Shown: positions 16,480 through 24,009 of the stretch, piece by piece
Numbering within the stretch: position 1 is the stretch's first letter
How the letters are laid out: the number at the start of each line of letters is the position of its first letter
Assembly (NCBI RefSeq): GCF_013410355.1
Contig: NZ_JACCFI010000001.1
Coordinates: 3,596,001 to 3,660,000 of the forward strand
Direction of reading: 5' to 3'
Source of the DNA: Agromyces hippuratus
GTDB lineage: Bacteria; Actinomycetota; Actinomycetes; Actinomycetales; Microbacteriaceae
Length of the DNA stretch: 64,000 nucleotides
The notes under the pieces: generated by a model
The model's database searches: none
Told to the model about the DNA's origin: nothing
What the model saw: only the letters and a program-made list of their open reading frames with translations
Position numbers and translations under genes: made by a program

Positions 16480-18342
16480 TCAGGCCCCGGCGGGCGCCGG
16501 CGAGACCGCCGCGATCGCCGACAACGGCAGCGTGCGTTCGATGTCGGCCTTGCGGTCGCGCGCGCGGAGCCGCCCGTTGGCGACGCTCGCCGGCGCCAGC
16601 AGGTAGTCGGCGGTGTCGCCGCCGGGCATGCGCACGGTGACCGTGAGCGTCTCCTTCGAGCGGGCGGCGGCCTCGAGCTGGCGCGCCAGCCATGCCTGCT
16701 CGCTCGCCCCGGCTTCCCCCTCGGCGAGCACGACGTCGAGGAGCGCCTCGATCGGGTCGGGCTTCGACACCGGCTCGGGAACCGCCGCCAGGTGGTGGCG
16801 GCTCAGCCGGATGATCTCGCCCGCGGCGTCTTCGGCGGCGACCGGGTACCGCGCGTCGGCGAGCGCCCAGAACACGACTTCGGGCGGGAACCGCGAGAGC
16901 AGTCGGTGCGGGCCCGTCTGGCGCAGGCCGATCGAGACGAGCGACTGGTCGACGGCGAGGGTGCGCACGAGCTGCTCGTCGTCGGAGCGCACGCTCGCCC
17001 GCGCCGGGGCATCCGCCGGGTCTGCGAGCGAGACCCTGAGCGACCCGAACCGCGCCGCCGCCTCGGCGACGAGGTACGACAGGGGCTGCGGGATGCCGGT
17101 GAGCGAGAGCCCGCCGAGGAACTCGAGGATCGACTCGGCCGTCTCGCCGGCGGCGAGTCCGCGATTGACGGATGCCGCGCTGACGCGATACGTCGACGCG
17201 AGGTCGCGGCCCTCGACGTCGGCGAAGCCGCGCAGGCGGGCGTCGAGCGCCGGCTCGAGCGGGCCGGGCGAGACGATCGAGAGGTCGTGCTGCAGGTAGA
17301 CCTGCTCGACCTGTGCGGGGAAGTGCGCCGCCAGTCGATCGGAGGCCCGGTCGAGCTCCCCGGCGAGCACGAGGAGCGCCGTCGGTGCGGGCTCGCCCGA
17401 GACGGCGAGCCCGAGCGCTTCGGCCTCGCCGATGAGGCGTTCGAGCCCTTCGTCGATCCAGCGTCCGCCGGCGGGGTAGAACCAGCGCACGTCTTCGCCG
17501 AGCGTGCTCGCCGTGAGCGACTCGCTGCGGCGTGCCACGAGTTCGCGGAGCGCCTCGGGGATGCGGGCGCGCCAGCACTCGGCGAGGCGCCGCCAGCGGC
17601 CGGCGGTCGTCTCGAGCGACCACTCGGCGCCGCGCTCCGACTCGAGCCAGAACGCTCCGTCGCGCACGACGAGACCGGCTTCGTCGGCCCGGTGGAAGAG
17701 GCGGGGCAGGGCGTCGAGGGCGATGCCGCTCGCCTCGGCGAGGCGCTTCGAGTCGGGGAGCGCGAGGCCGCCCTTCGCGAGCTCGCGGGCCGGCTGCGTT
17801 CCGAGCGCCGCGAGTACCTCGGCCGTGGCCGCGACGGTCGCGTAGGCCGTCTCGGCGGCGCGGCGGTCGATGAGCGTGCGGTCGACGTCGGCGCCGGAGA
17901 CGGGCACCGGCGGTGCCGGCGTCGCGAGCTCGGCCACGGTGGGCAGCTCGGCGCCGAGGCGCGGTGCCACCCGTGCGATGACGGCGGCGGGCACGTGCAC
18001 GCGGTCGTCGATGCGCACCAGCAGCAGCAGGCCGCTCAATTCGTCGAGCAGCTCGCTCGTGGCGTCGGACAGTTCAGCGGATGCCGCCTGCCCCACGAGT
18101 TCGGCACGTACCCGTTCGACCGTGGTGTCGCCGTCGGCGACCAGTTCGACGGCCGCGGCGAGCACGGCGAGGTGACGGCGATCGAGCCGGCCGACCGCGT
18201 GGTCGATCGAGTCCGGTGCGAGCACCGCCTCTGCGAGGTCGAAGAGGTCGCGCACCCCGGACGGCTCGAACTCGCGCGAGTGCAGTGCTGCCGCGAGGGA
18301 GTCTCGCGACAGCCCGCGGAGTCGTGCGGCGAGCTCGAGCAT
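16480..18342 (-). CDS. Helicase-associated domain protein, partner-like neighbour of XPB
   Basis: A 620-residue protein with no Walker motifs, recognised as the actinobacterial helicase-associated domain family routinely found beside XPB. The N-terminal half is helical with winged-helix-like stretches (RDLFDLAEAVLAPDSI, DRRHLAVLAAAVELV); the middle contains LQHDLSIVSPGPLEP, a conserved strand-turn also seen in the C-terminal helicase-like fold; the end resembles a WYL-type strand region (TLTVTVRMPGGDTADYLLAPASV). Function is unknown; genomic pairing suggests DNA repair or transcription-coupled work with XPB. Start ATG at 18342 has CGGAGACG before it. Confidence 0.75.
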   Translation of the reverse strand: MLELAARLRGLSRDSLAAALHSREFEPSGVRDLFDLAEAVLAPDSIDHAVGRLDRRHLAVLAAAVELVADGDTTVERVRAELVGQAASAELSDATSELLDELSGLLLLVRIDDRVHVPAAVIARVAPRLGAELPTVAELATPAPPVPVSGADVDRTLIDRRAAETAYATVAATAEVLAALGTQPARELAKGGLALPDSKRLAEASGIALDALPRLFHRADEAGLVVRDGAFWLESERGAEWSLETTAGRWRRLAECWRARIPEALRELVARRSESLTASTLGEDVRWFYPAGGRWIDEGLERLIGEAEALGLAVSGEPAPTALLVLAGELDRASDRLAAHFPAQVEQVYLQHDLSIVSPGPLEPALDARLRGFADVEGRDLASTYRVSAASVNRGLAAGETAESILEFLGGLSLTGIPQPLSYLVAEAAARFGSLRVSLADPADAPARASVRSDDEQLVRTLAVDQSLVSIGLRQTGPHRLLSRFPPEVVFWALADARYPVAAEDAAGEIIRLSRHHLAAVPEPVSKPDPIEALLDVVLAEGEAGASEQAWLARQLEAAARSKETLTVTVRMPGGDTADYLLAPASVANGRLRARDRKADIERTLPLSAIAAVSPAPAGA

Positions 18343-18351
18343 CGTCTCCGA

Positions 18352-18624
18352 TCAGCTCGATCCGGATCGCGCGGCTCGGCCCCGCCGGACGCCGTTGACG
18401 ATGAGCAGGACGATGAGGAGCACGAAGGCGATCGGCAGTCCGAACCAGGGCAGCATCGTGACGACCGCCCAGACGCCGGAGCTCATCTCGTCGACGGCGA
18501 CGCCGGAGATCGTGCCGATCATCACGGCGAAGAAGCAGATGATGGACAGGCCGACGATGGCGGCGAACATGTACGCCAGGACGCGCTCGGCGCGATTGTC
18601 GGTGATGGGGCCGGAATCGCTCAC
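18352..18624 (-). CDS. Small two-helix membrane protein, unknown function
   Basis: A 90-residue protein with two predicted membrane helices (about residues 17-39 and 56-77) and a basic C-terminal tail (NGVRRGRAARSG). Nothing catalytic is visible. TATTCT (18636-18631) lies six bases before the GTG at 18624, so a leaderless GTG start fits better than the ATG one codon upstream. It sits nine bases before the helicase-associated gene on the same strand and may be co-transcribed; its promoter is back-to-back with that of the cold-shock gene. Confidence 0.7.
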   Translation of the reverse strand: MSDSGPITDNRAERVLAYMFAAIVGLSIICFFAVMIGTISGVAVDEMSSGVWAVVTMLPWFGLPIAFVLLIVLLIVNGVRRGRAARSGSS

Positions 18625-18670
18625 CATCCCAGAATAGGCCAGGCGGCCCGTTCACGGGTGTCCCGAGCAA

Positions 18671-18676
18671 TAGACT
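18671..18676 (+). promoter_or_regulatory. -10 box of the cold-shock/DUF3027 unit
   Basis: TAGACT, 58 bases before the csp start codon, in a short gap with a divergent -10 box (18636-18631). The 5' leader would be about 50 bases. No convincing -35 hexamer at 17 bp. Confidence 0.5.
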
Positions 18677-18733
18677 GGGCTGTGGACGGCGCTGTGGTTC
18701 AGCGCGCCTGCAGACATGAGCGAGGTTCATACG

Positions 18734-19114
18734 ATGCCCACCGGCAAGGTCAAGTTCTACGACGAGGAAAAGGGATTCGGCTTCATCAGCTCCGATGACG
18801 GCCAGGAGGTCTTCCTCCACGCATCCGCACTTCCCGCCGGCGCGACCGTGAAGGCGGGCAGTCGACTCGAGTTCGGCGTCGCCGAGGGCAAGCGCGGCGC
18901 CCAGGCGCTGTCGGTGCGCGTGCTCGACACCCCGGTGAGCCTCACCAAGATCAACCGCAAGCCCGCCGACGACATGGCGATCATCGTCGAAGACGTCGTG
19001 AAGGTGCTCGACGGCATCGGCGCCGACCTCCGTCGCGGCCGCTACCCCGAGAAGTCGAAGGCCCGCACCGTCGCGGCGGTGCTGCGCAAGGTGGCAGACG
19101 ATCTCGATGCCTGA
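18734..19114 (+). CDS. Cold-shock domain protein with C-terminal extension
   Basis: A 126-residue protein. Residues 1-66 are a cold-shock domain with RNP1 KGFGFISS and RNP2 EVFLHAS, which bind single-stranded RNA or DNA. Ordinary CspA-like proteins end near residue 67; here about 60 further residues (NRKPADDMAIIVEDVVKVLDG onward) form a helical tail, a form common in actinobacteria. The ATG at 18734 is preferred over an upstream one at 18716 because the domain begins directly after it. The stop codon overlaps the start of the DUF3027 gene by eight bases. Confidence 0.9.
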   Translation: MPTGKVKFYDEEKGFGFISSDDGQEVFLHASALPAGATVKAGSRLEFGVAEGKRGAQALSVRVLDTPVSLTKINRKPADDMAIIVEDVVKVLDGIGADLRRGRYPEKSKARTVAAVLRKVADDLDA

Positions 19115-19856
19115 GGCGACGGAACCCGAGCAGGCTGTGGCCGAGAGCGCCGAGAGCGCCGAGAGCGCCGAGAGCGCCGAGAGCGCCGAGAGCGCTGCGG
19201 TCGTCGTGGCCGACGAGGTGCTCCTGTCGGCGGTGGATCTCGCCCGACGCGCACTGCTCGAGGTCACCGCTCCCGAGACGGTCGGATCGGTCGTCGGGCA
19301 CCTCGTCGAGGGGGAGCACGTGCTGACCCTCCTCTTCGCCTCGGACCTCCGCGGGTACCCGGGCTGGCACTGGAGCGTCACGCTGTCGCGGTTCGACGAC
19401 AACGCGGAGCCGACGGTGCTCGAGACCGAGCTCATGCCCGGCGAGACGGCACTGCTCGCACCCGACTGGGTGCCGTGGTCGGAGCGGCTGGCCGACTACC
19501 GGGCGGCTCAGGAGGCGATCGCAGCCGAGGGCGGCGAAGCCGACGACGAGCACGACGATGAGCACGACGACGATGAGCACGACGAACTCGACGACGACGT
19601 CGACGACGACGAGTTCGACGGCATCGACATCGATGCGCTCGGTGCGGTCGAGGACGCGGACCCCGCCGACGACGACGATGCAGACGACGACGAGTCCGAC
19701 GAGGACGACGGGTCGGACGAATCAGACGATGACGACGAGTCCGACGAGGACGACGGGTCGGACGAGTCAGACGATGACGACGAGTCCGACGAGGACGCGG
19801 ACTCCGAAGCGGGCGCGGACTCGGGCGATCAGTCGGCCGAGCGCTCCGACGACTGA
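19107..19856 (+). CDS. DUF3027 protein with N-terminal AES repeat and acidic tail
   Basis: A 249-residue protein. After an N-terminal run of six Ala-Glu-Ser triplets, residues about 33-135 form the DUF3027 domain with YPGWHWSVTLSR and LLAPDWVPWSERLADYR. From about residue 148 the chain is almost only Asp, Glu and Ser, including two tandem copies of a 15-residue block. Both low-complexity parts are encoded by near-exact DNA repeats. The start overlaps the csp gene by eight bases, so the two are translationally linked; the 3' end overlaps the DUF2530 gene tail-to-tail by 28 bases. Function is unknown; the acidic tail could bind metal or basic partners. Confidence 0.85.
   Translation: MPEATEPEQAVAESAESAESAESAESAESAAVVVADEVLLSAVDLARRALLEVTAPETVGSVVGHLVEGEHVLTLLFASDLRGYPGWHWSVTLSRFDDNAEPTVLETELMPGETALLAPDWVPWSERLADYRAAQEAIAAEGGEADDEHDDEHDDDEHDELDDDVDDDEFDGIDIDALGAVEDADPADDDDADDDESDEDDGSDESDDDDESDEDDGSDESDDDDESDEDADSEAGADSGDQSAERSDD
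19142..19195 (+). repeat. Six tandem 9-bp repeats (AES codons)
   Basis: Six identical copies of CGAGAGCGC in a row inside the DUF3027 gene. Each copy is three codons, so gain or loss keeps the frame. Perfect identity points to recent slippage. Confidence 0.95.
19698..19787 (+). repeat. Two tandem 45-bp repeats in the acidic tail
   Basis: Copies at 19698-19742 and 19743-19787 differ at one base (a GAA/GAG synonymous change). Each encodes 15 residues of Asp, Glu, Gly and Ser. Frame-preserving length variation is expected. Confidence 0.95.
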
Positions 19857-20095
19857 TCGGCCCGTCGCCGGATCACCTGCACGACCGCGAGGCCGATGAG
19901 GCCGATGGCGATGCCGGTGATCGCGGCGCCGATGAACCATCCGAGGCCCGCCGACTCGAGCGGAACCCGGAACACGAGGCAGACCACGAGCGCGACGACC
20001 CAGCCGAGCGTGCCCGCGACCACAGCCTTGCGGCCGTCGGCGCGCGCGGGTGCCGGGTCGGGGCGCCGTTCCTCGTCGCTGAGCCAGAGTCGCAT
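19829..20095 (-). CDS. DUF2530-family small membrane protein
   Basis: An 88-residue protein with a charged N-terminus (MRLWLSDEERRPDP), two membrane helices (about 23-43 and 51-74) and a basic tail. It matches the actinobacterial DUF2530 pattern, and its place between DUF3027 and serC is typical. The start ATG at 20095 lies five bases after the serC stop, so it is probably the second gene of a serC unit. Its 3' end overlaps the DUF3027 gene by 28 bases in opposite direction. Function unknown. Confidence 0.75.
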   Translation of the reverse strand: MRLWLSDEERRPDPAPARADGRKAVVAGTLGWVVALVVCLVFRVPLESAGLGWFIGAAITGIAIGLIGLAVVQVIRRRADQSSERSAD

Positions 20096-20100
20096 CGGGA

Positions 20101-21216
20101 TCAGCCGAACTGCGAGAGCACGTAGTCGATCGAGGCCGTGAGTGCGCGCACGTCGTCGGGCTCGATCGCGGTGAAGGTCGCGACGCGCAGCTGGTTGCGG
20201 CCGAGCTTGCGGTACGGCTCGGTGTCGACGATGCCGTTCTCGCGGAGCACCGAGGCGAGCGCCGCGGCATCCGTCGACTCGTCGAAGTCGATCGTGACGA
20301 CCACCTGCGAGCGGTGCGCGGGATCGGCGACGAACGGGGTCGCGATCGAGGTGCGCTCGGCCCAGTCGTACAGCACGGACGACGACTCGCGGGTGCGGGC
20401 GTCGGCCCAGGCGAGGCCGCCCGAGGCGTTCATCCACTCGAGCTGGTTCTCGAGCAGCAGGAGGGTCGTGAGGGCGGGCGTGTTCAGCGTCTGGTTCAGG
20501 CGCGAGTTGTCGACCGCGTTCTTCAGCGACAGGAACTCGGGGATGTACCGGCCGCTTGCTGCGACGCGCTCGACGCGCTCGATCGCGGCGGGGGAGAGCA
20601 GCGCGAACCAGATGCCGCCGTCGGAGGCGAAGTTCTTCTGCGGAGCGAAGTAGTAGACGTCGAACTGCCGCGGATCGACCATGATGCCGCCGGCCGCACT
20701 CGTGGCATCGATGACCGTGAGCGCGCCGTCGTCGCCTGCGACGCGGGTGACGGGGGCCATCACGCCCGTCGAGGTCTCGTTCTGCGGCCAGGCGTAGACG
20801 TCGACGCCCGCGAGCGCGGCGGGCTCGGCCCGGGATCCCGCGTCGGCCTTGCGCACATCGGGAGCCTGGAGCCACGGGGCGGCCGCGGCGGCGGCGAACT
20901 TCGCGCCGAACTCGCCGAAGGAGGCGAGCTGCGCGCGTTCCTCGATCAGGCCGAAGGCCGCGGCATCCCAGAACGCGGTCGAACCGCCGTTGCCGAGCAC
21001 GACCTCGTAGCCGTCGGGAAGGTCGAAGAGGTCCGAGAGGCCGGTGCGCACGCGGCCGACGAGCTGCTTGACGGGTGCCTGCCGGTGCGACGTGCCGAGG
21101 ATCGACGGTCCGACCGCTGCGAGGTGCGCGAGTTGCTCGGCACGCACCTTGGACGGCCCGCATCCGAAGCGTCCGTCGGCGGGCAGCAGGTCACTGGGAA
21201 TCACGATGCTCGGCAT
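20101..21216 (-). CDS. serC: Phosphoserine aminotransferase
   Basis: A 371-residue PLP enzyme of the actinobacterial SerC group, converting 3-phosphohydroxypyruvate and glutamate to phosphoserine in serine synthesis (and possibly acting in pyridoxine synthesis). It shows DGRFGCGPSKVR, GTSHRQAPVK, VVLGNGGSTAFWDA, WPQNETSTGV, the lysine-bearing YYFAPQKNFASDGG and GRYIPEFLSL. Start ATG at 21216 is seven bases after TAGACT (21229-21224), a clean leaderless promoter; an open frame to 21273 was rejected. It is divergent from the DtxR-family regulator. Confidence 0.95.
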   Translation of the reverse strand: MPSIVIPSDLLPADGRFGCGPSKVRAEQLAHLAAVGPSILGTSHRQAPVKQLVGRVRTGLSDLFDLPDGYEVVLGNGGSTAFWDAAAFGLIEERAQLASFGEFGAKFAAAAAAPWLQAPDVRKADAGSRAEPAALAGVDVYAWPQNETSTGVMAPVTRVAGDDGALTVIDATSAAGGIMVDPRQFDVYYFAPQKNFASDGGIWFALLSPAAIERVERVAASGRYIPEFLSLKNAVDNSRLNQTLNTPALTTLLLLENQLEWMNASGGLAWADARTRESSSVLYDWAERTSIATPFVADPAHRSQVVVTIDFDESTDAAALASVLRENGIVDTEPYRKLGRNQLRVATFTAIEPDDVRALTASIDYVLSQFG

Positions 21217-21287
21217 GGCATCGAGTCTAGCGATCGGGTGCCGCCCGGTAGGCTGGACGACGGGCTGTGACAACGGGAGGATGGCAC

Positions 21288-21980
21288 GTGACCGACCTGA
21301 TCGACACGACGGAGATGTATCTCCGCACGATCCTCGATCTCGAGGAGGAGAACATCGTGCCGCTGCGCGCGCGCATCTCCGAACGCCTCGGGCATTCCGG
21401 CCCCACCGTCTCGCAGACGGTCGCCCGCATGGAGCGCGACGGCCTCGTCGTGGTCTCCGGCGACCGGCACCTCGAGCTCACCTCCGAGGGGCGCTCGAAG
21501 GCCGTGCACGTCATGCGCAAGCACCGACTCGCCGAACGGCTGCTCTCCGACGTCATCGGGCTCGAGTGGGAGTTCGTGCACGACGAGGCATGCCGCTGGG
21601 AGCACGTGATGAGCGAGCAGGTCGAGCGTCGCCTCATCGAGATCCTCGGCGGTCCGCGCGAATCGCCCTACGGCAACCCGATCCCCGGGCTCGAAGAGCT
21701 CGGGCTCCCGCCCGCCGATGCGTTCATGGACGGCGTCGTCAACGTCGTGGAGGCCGTCGAGGCGAGCGACGAGCCCGTGCGCGGCGTCCTGCGTCGCCTG
21801 GGCGAGCCCGTGCAGTTCGATCCCGAGCTGCTCGCCCAGATGCGGCAGGCCGGGGTCATGCCCGGAGCCGTGGCGACGTTCAGCCGCGCGGGCGGCTACG
21901 TGCTCGTCGTCGTCGACGGCGTCGAGGGCGGCCTCGAGCTGCCCACCGAAGTGGCCGGGCACCTCTTCATCGCCAAATAG
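21288..21980 (+). CDS. DtxR/IdeR-family metal-dependent repressor
   Basis: A 230-residue regulator with winged helix-turn-helix (about 4-64), dimerisation domain and C-terminal SH3-like domain. Metal ligands fall at the same numbers as in DtxR: M10, H79, E83, H98, C102, E105 and H106, so both metal sites are intact and an iron-responsive IdeR/DtxR role is favoured over a manganese MntR role. The start GTG at 21288 follows GGGAGG; the ATG-free frame from 21267 is a shadow extension. A possible -10 box TAGGCT is at 21249-21254. It lies between serC and the cell-wall hydrolase gene, none of which is a known iron gene. Confidence 0.93.
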   Translation: MTDLIDTTEMYLRTILDLEEENIVPLRARISERLGHSGPTVSQTVARMERDGLVVVSGDRHLELTSEGRSKAVHVMRKHRLAERLLSDVIGLEWEFVHDEACRWEHVMSEQVERRLIEILGGPRESPYGNPIPGLEELGLPPADAFMDGVVNVVEAVEASDEPVRGVLRRLGEPVQFDPELLAQMRQAGVMPGAVATFSRAGGYVLVVVDGVEGGLELPTEVAGHLFIAK

Positions 21981-22009
21981 CCTGATCAGCGCCACGCCGT
22001 GATCGGAAT

Positions 22010-22038
22010 GTGACATTCGGGGACTCCTCGCGTAGTCT
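22010..22038 (+). promoter_or_regulatory. Promoter of the NlpC/P60 gene
   Basis: GTGACA (22010-22015), a 17-bp spacer, then TAGTCT (22033-22038). The same -35 hexamer and the sequence just after the -10 recur before the CHAP gene at 25096-25142. Confidence 0.65.
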
Positions 22039-22184
22039 CATTCGAGTCCGCCGGCGAGAAGCCAGTCGGAGGACCAGGGTCGAGACGCCTCCCAAGCCCA
22101 CCGCTCGATCAAGTACCCGTAAGCGCCCTCGTGCGCATCCGGTGGGGTGACATCCGATGTCGTGGGGCGACGGAGGTACACATC
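22039..22184 (+). other. 5' leader of the NlpC/P60 gene, possible structured RNA
   Basis: About 140 bases from the predicted transcription start to the TTG start codon, without a convincing ORF. It starts with an element CGAGTCCGCCGGC shared in position with the CHAP-gene leader and later contains GAGAAGCCA, also shared. Several GC-rich complementary segments could pair. Known c-di-AMP riboswitch core strings are not present in order, so it is left unnamed. Confidence 0.45.
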
Positions 22185-23042
22185 TTGGCTCGATTCTCAC
22201 GGCGGCGGCTCACTAGGAACCCCGCCCGCGGGGCTGCGACGAAGGCGATCATCGCCGCGAAAGCACCCGTTTCCCCCACTTCCCCCCAACCGGATGCCGC
22301 AGCACGCGTCGCGACGAAGTTGCCGTCGACGCGACGACTGCGCCGTGGCCCGGTCGCGAACGTGCTCGTCATGGCGGTCTCGGCCGGCATCGTCGGCACC
22401 CTCGCGATCCCCGCGTACGCATTCGCGCCGGGCTCGGCCGGCCCGCAGTTCGGCGAGACCGACGTGACGAAGCTCACCAAGGCTCAGGCGCAGTCGGTCG
22501 AGGTGACCGACGACGTGATCGCCGCCCCGGTGACCAAGGACAGCTACGACGCCGTCACCGGCGCCGAGATCGCAGCGGCGGCCGAGGCCGAGGCTGCGGC
22601 CGAGGCGGCGCGGGTCGCGGCCGAAGAGGCGATGACCTCGTACGCGGCGTCGTACTCGGGCCCGTCGGTCGGCGACTTCCTCGCCAACCCGCCGTACCCG
22701 AACTTCGACCTCGCGAGCGTCTACGACGTCGCGACGTCGTACATCGGCGTCCCCTACGTGTACGGCGGCGCAACGCCCGCCGGCTTCGACTGCTCGGGCT
22801 TCGTGATGTACGTCTACGCGCAGTTCGGCGTCAGCATGCCCCATTCCTCGGCAGGCCAGGGCGACATGGGCACCCGGATCTCCGAGGCGGATGCACAGCC
22901 GGGCGACCTCGTCATCATGCCCGGACACGATGGGTTCTACGCCGGCAACGGCATGATCCTGCACGCTCCCTACGAGGGCGCATCCGTTCGCGTGCAGCCC
23001 ATCTGGACGAGCGACTACTACATCGTGCGCATCGGCATCTGA
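22185..23042 (+). CDS. NlpC/P60 peptidoglycan endopeptidase with N-terminal membrane anchor
   Basis: A 285-residue secreted or anchored cell-wall hydrolase. A long basic cytoplasmic N-terminus (1-55) leads to one hydrophobic segment (about 57-80, ending IPAYAFAPG), a short KAQAQSVEV region, an Ala/Glu-rich helix (128-150), and the NlpC/P60 domain (about 172-285) with catalytic C203 in GFDCSGFV, H248 and H260. The family cleaves D-Glu/DAP-type stem-peptide bonds. TTG at 22185 is chosen: GGAGG stands eight bases upstream, exactly as for the CHAP gene, and no ATG or GTG fits. The first 110 residues are homologous to those of the CHAP protein. Confidence 0.9.
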   Translation: MARFSRRRLTRNPARGAATKAIIAAKAPVSPTSPQPDAAARVATKLPSTRRLRRGPVANVLVMAVSAGIVGTLAIPAYAFAPGSAGPQFGETDVTKLTKAQAQSVEVTDDVIAAPVTKDSYDAVTGAEIAAAAEAEAAAEAARVAAEEAMTSYAASYSGPSVGDFLANPPYPNFDLASVYDVATSYIGVPYVYGGATPAGFDCSGFVMYVYAQFGVSMPHSSAGQGDMGTRISEADAQPGDLVIMPGHDGFYAGNGMILHAPYEGASVRVQPIWTSDYYIVRIGI

Positions 23043-23071
23043 CCGATGAACATCGCGTGACACCACGCGTG

Positions 23072-23105
23072 AATGGCGCGCCGGACATTCCCGGCGCGCC
23101 ATTCG
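23072..23105. terminator. Strong hairpin after the NlpC/P60 gene
   Basis: Perfect 14-bp stem (arms GAATGGCGCGCCGG and its complement) with a six-base loop, 29 bases after the stop codon. The following bases (GTGTTCT) are only weakly T-rich. Confidence 0.75.
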
Positions 23106-23406
23106 TGTTCTAACCTGAGACCCTGACGATCCGAGAGATCCGGGCAGGGGAAGCCGATGGACCAGTCGTGCAGCATCCATTCCACGGATGCGCGCGCGCT
23201 CTTCGACCAACGGCGCAGCAGTCATTCGAGCTCCATCCGGGCGATCACTCCGACGGGCACTGTCTTCACGACGGTGCCCGTTCTCTGTTCTCCGGGCCCC
23301 TCGAGCCGCCGAGATCCGGTGCTGCCCGCCATCGCCCGACGCCCTCTCGGACCGCCGTTCCGTTCACGCGGCTGGAAGCCATCCAGCACCGATCGAAAGG
23401 CATTCC
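23106..23406 (+). other. Long leader region before the HNH gene
   Basis: A 301-base stretch without a firm gene. TAACCT (23112-23117) could be a -10 box. A candidate upstream ORF starts at an ATG at 23157 after GGGGAAG and runs to 23438 in another frame, overlapping the HNH start. An 8-bp perfect hairpin (ACGGGCAC at 23253-23260, GTGCCCGT at 23274-23281) followed by TCTCTGTTCT resembles an attenuator or terminator. No RNA family was recognised. Confidence 0.4.
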
Positions 23407-23904
23407 ATGCGCACACTCGTGCTCAACGCGGGCTATGAGCCCCTCGCCATCGTCTCCTTCAAGCGGGCGCTGCTCCTCGTCATGAACCACAAGGCGACCG
23501 TCATCCAGCACGAGGTCGGCAACCCGGTCTGCGCGGCGAGCGGATCATGGCAGCGGCCGAGCGTCATCCTCCTCACCCGGTACGTCCGTGCTCCACGAGC
23601 GAACCAGGCGCCGGTGAGCCGTCGCGGGGTGCTCCGCCGCGACGACCACGCGTGCGCCTACTGCGGCCGGCCCGCAGCCACGATCGACCACGTGCTTCCC
23701 CGTTCGCGAGGCGGGCGGGACACCTGGGAGAACCTGGTCGCCTGCTGCCTTCGCTGCAACAACACGAAGAGCGATCGCACACCCGCCGAGATGGGCTGGG
23801 AGCTGCGGTTCACGCCGGGTCGTCCGAACGGTCGCAACTGGGTCGCGCGCGGATTCGAGCGACCGCTGCCGCAGTGGGACGAGTACCTTGCGACGGCGGC
23901 CTGA
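23407..23904 (+). CDS. HNH endonuclease family protein
   Basis: A 165-residue protein: an N-terminal strand-rich part (RTLVLNAGYEPLAIVSFKRA, a conserved actinobacterial opening) followed by an HNH domain (about 85-135). DHACAYCGR and ACCLRCNNTKSDRTP supply two CxxC zinc pairs, and TIDHVLPRSRGG supplies the DH metal/catalytic pair. Small HNH proteins of this type are conserved in actinobacteria without a settled role; nicking or repair are possible. The ATG at 23407 follows GAAAGG. An upstream frame to 23188 is not supported. Confidence 0.88.
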   Translation: MRTLVLNAGYEPLAIVSFKRALLLVMNHKATVIQHEVGNPVCAASGSWQRPSVILLTRYVRAPRANQAPVSRRGVLRRDDHACAYCGRPAATIDHVLPRSRGGRDTWENLVACCLRCNNTKSDRTPAEMGWELRFTPGRPNGRNWVARGFERPLPQWDEYLATAA

Positions 23905-24009
23905 CCGGCTCGCTGGACGTGAATCCTTCCCTCCGGGGCACGGCGGGTCTACGCTGCCGATCGGGAGCACGTTTCGGCTCCGATGGTGCGGCTGTGCAGG
24001 AGGACCGGA

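Noticed and set aside
19142..19195. CRISPR-like short repeats
   Set aside because: The 9-bp units are directly tandem without spacers and are in-frame codons of the DUF3027 gene.
22039..22184. Canonical c-di-AMP (ydaO) riboswitch before the NlpC/P60 gene
   Set aside because: The conserved core strings are absent or out of order, so only an unnamed leader was reported.
23157..23438. A separate 93-residue protein gene upstream of the HNH gene
   Set aside because: Start signal is fair but the product shows no domain and overlaps the HNH start out of phase; treated as a possible regulatory uORF only.
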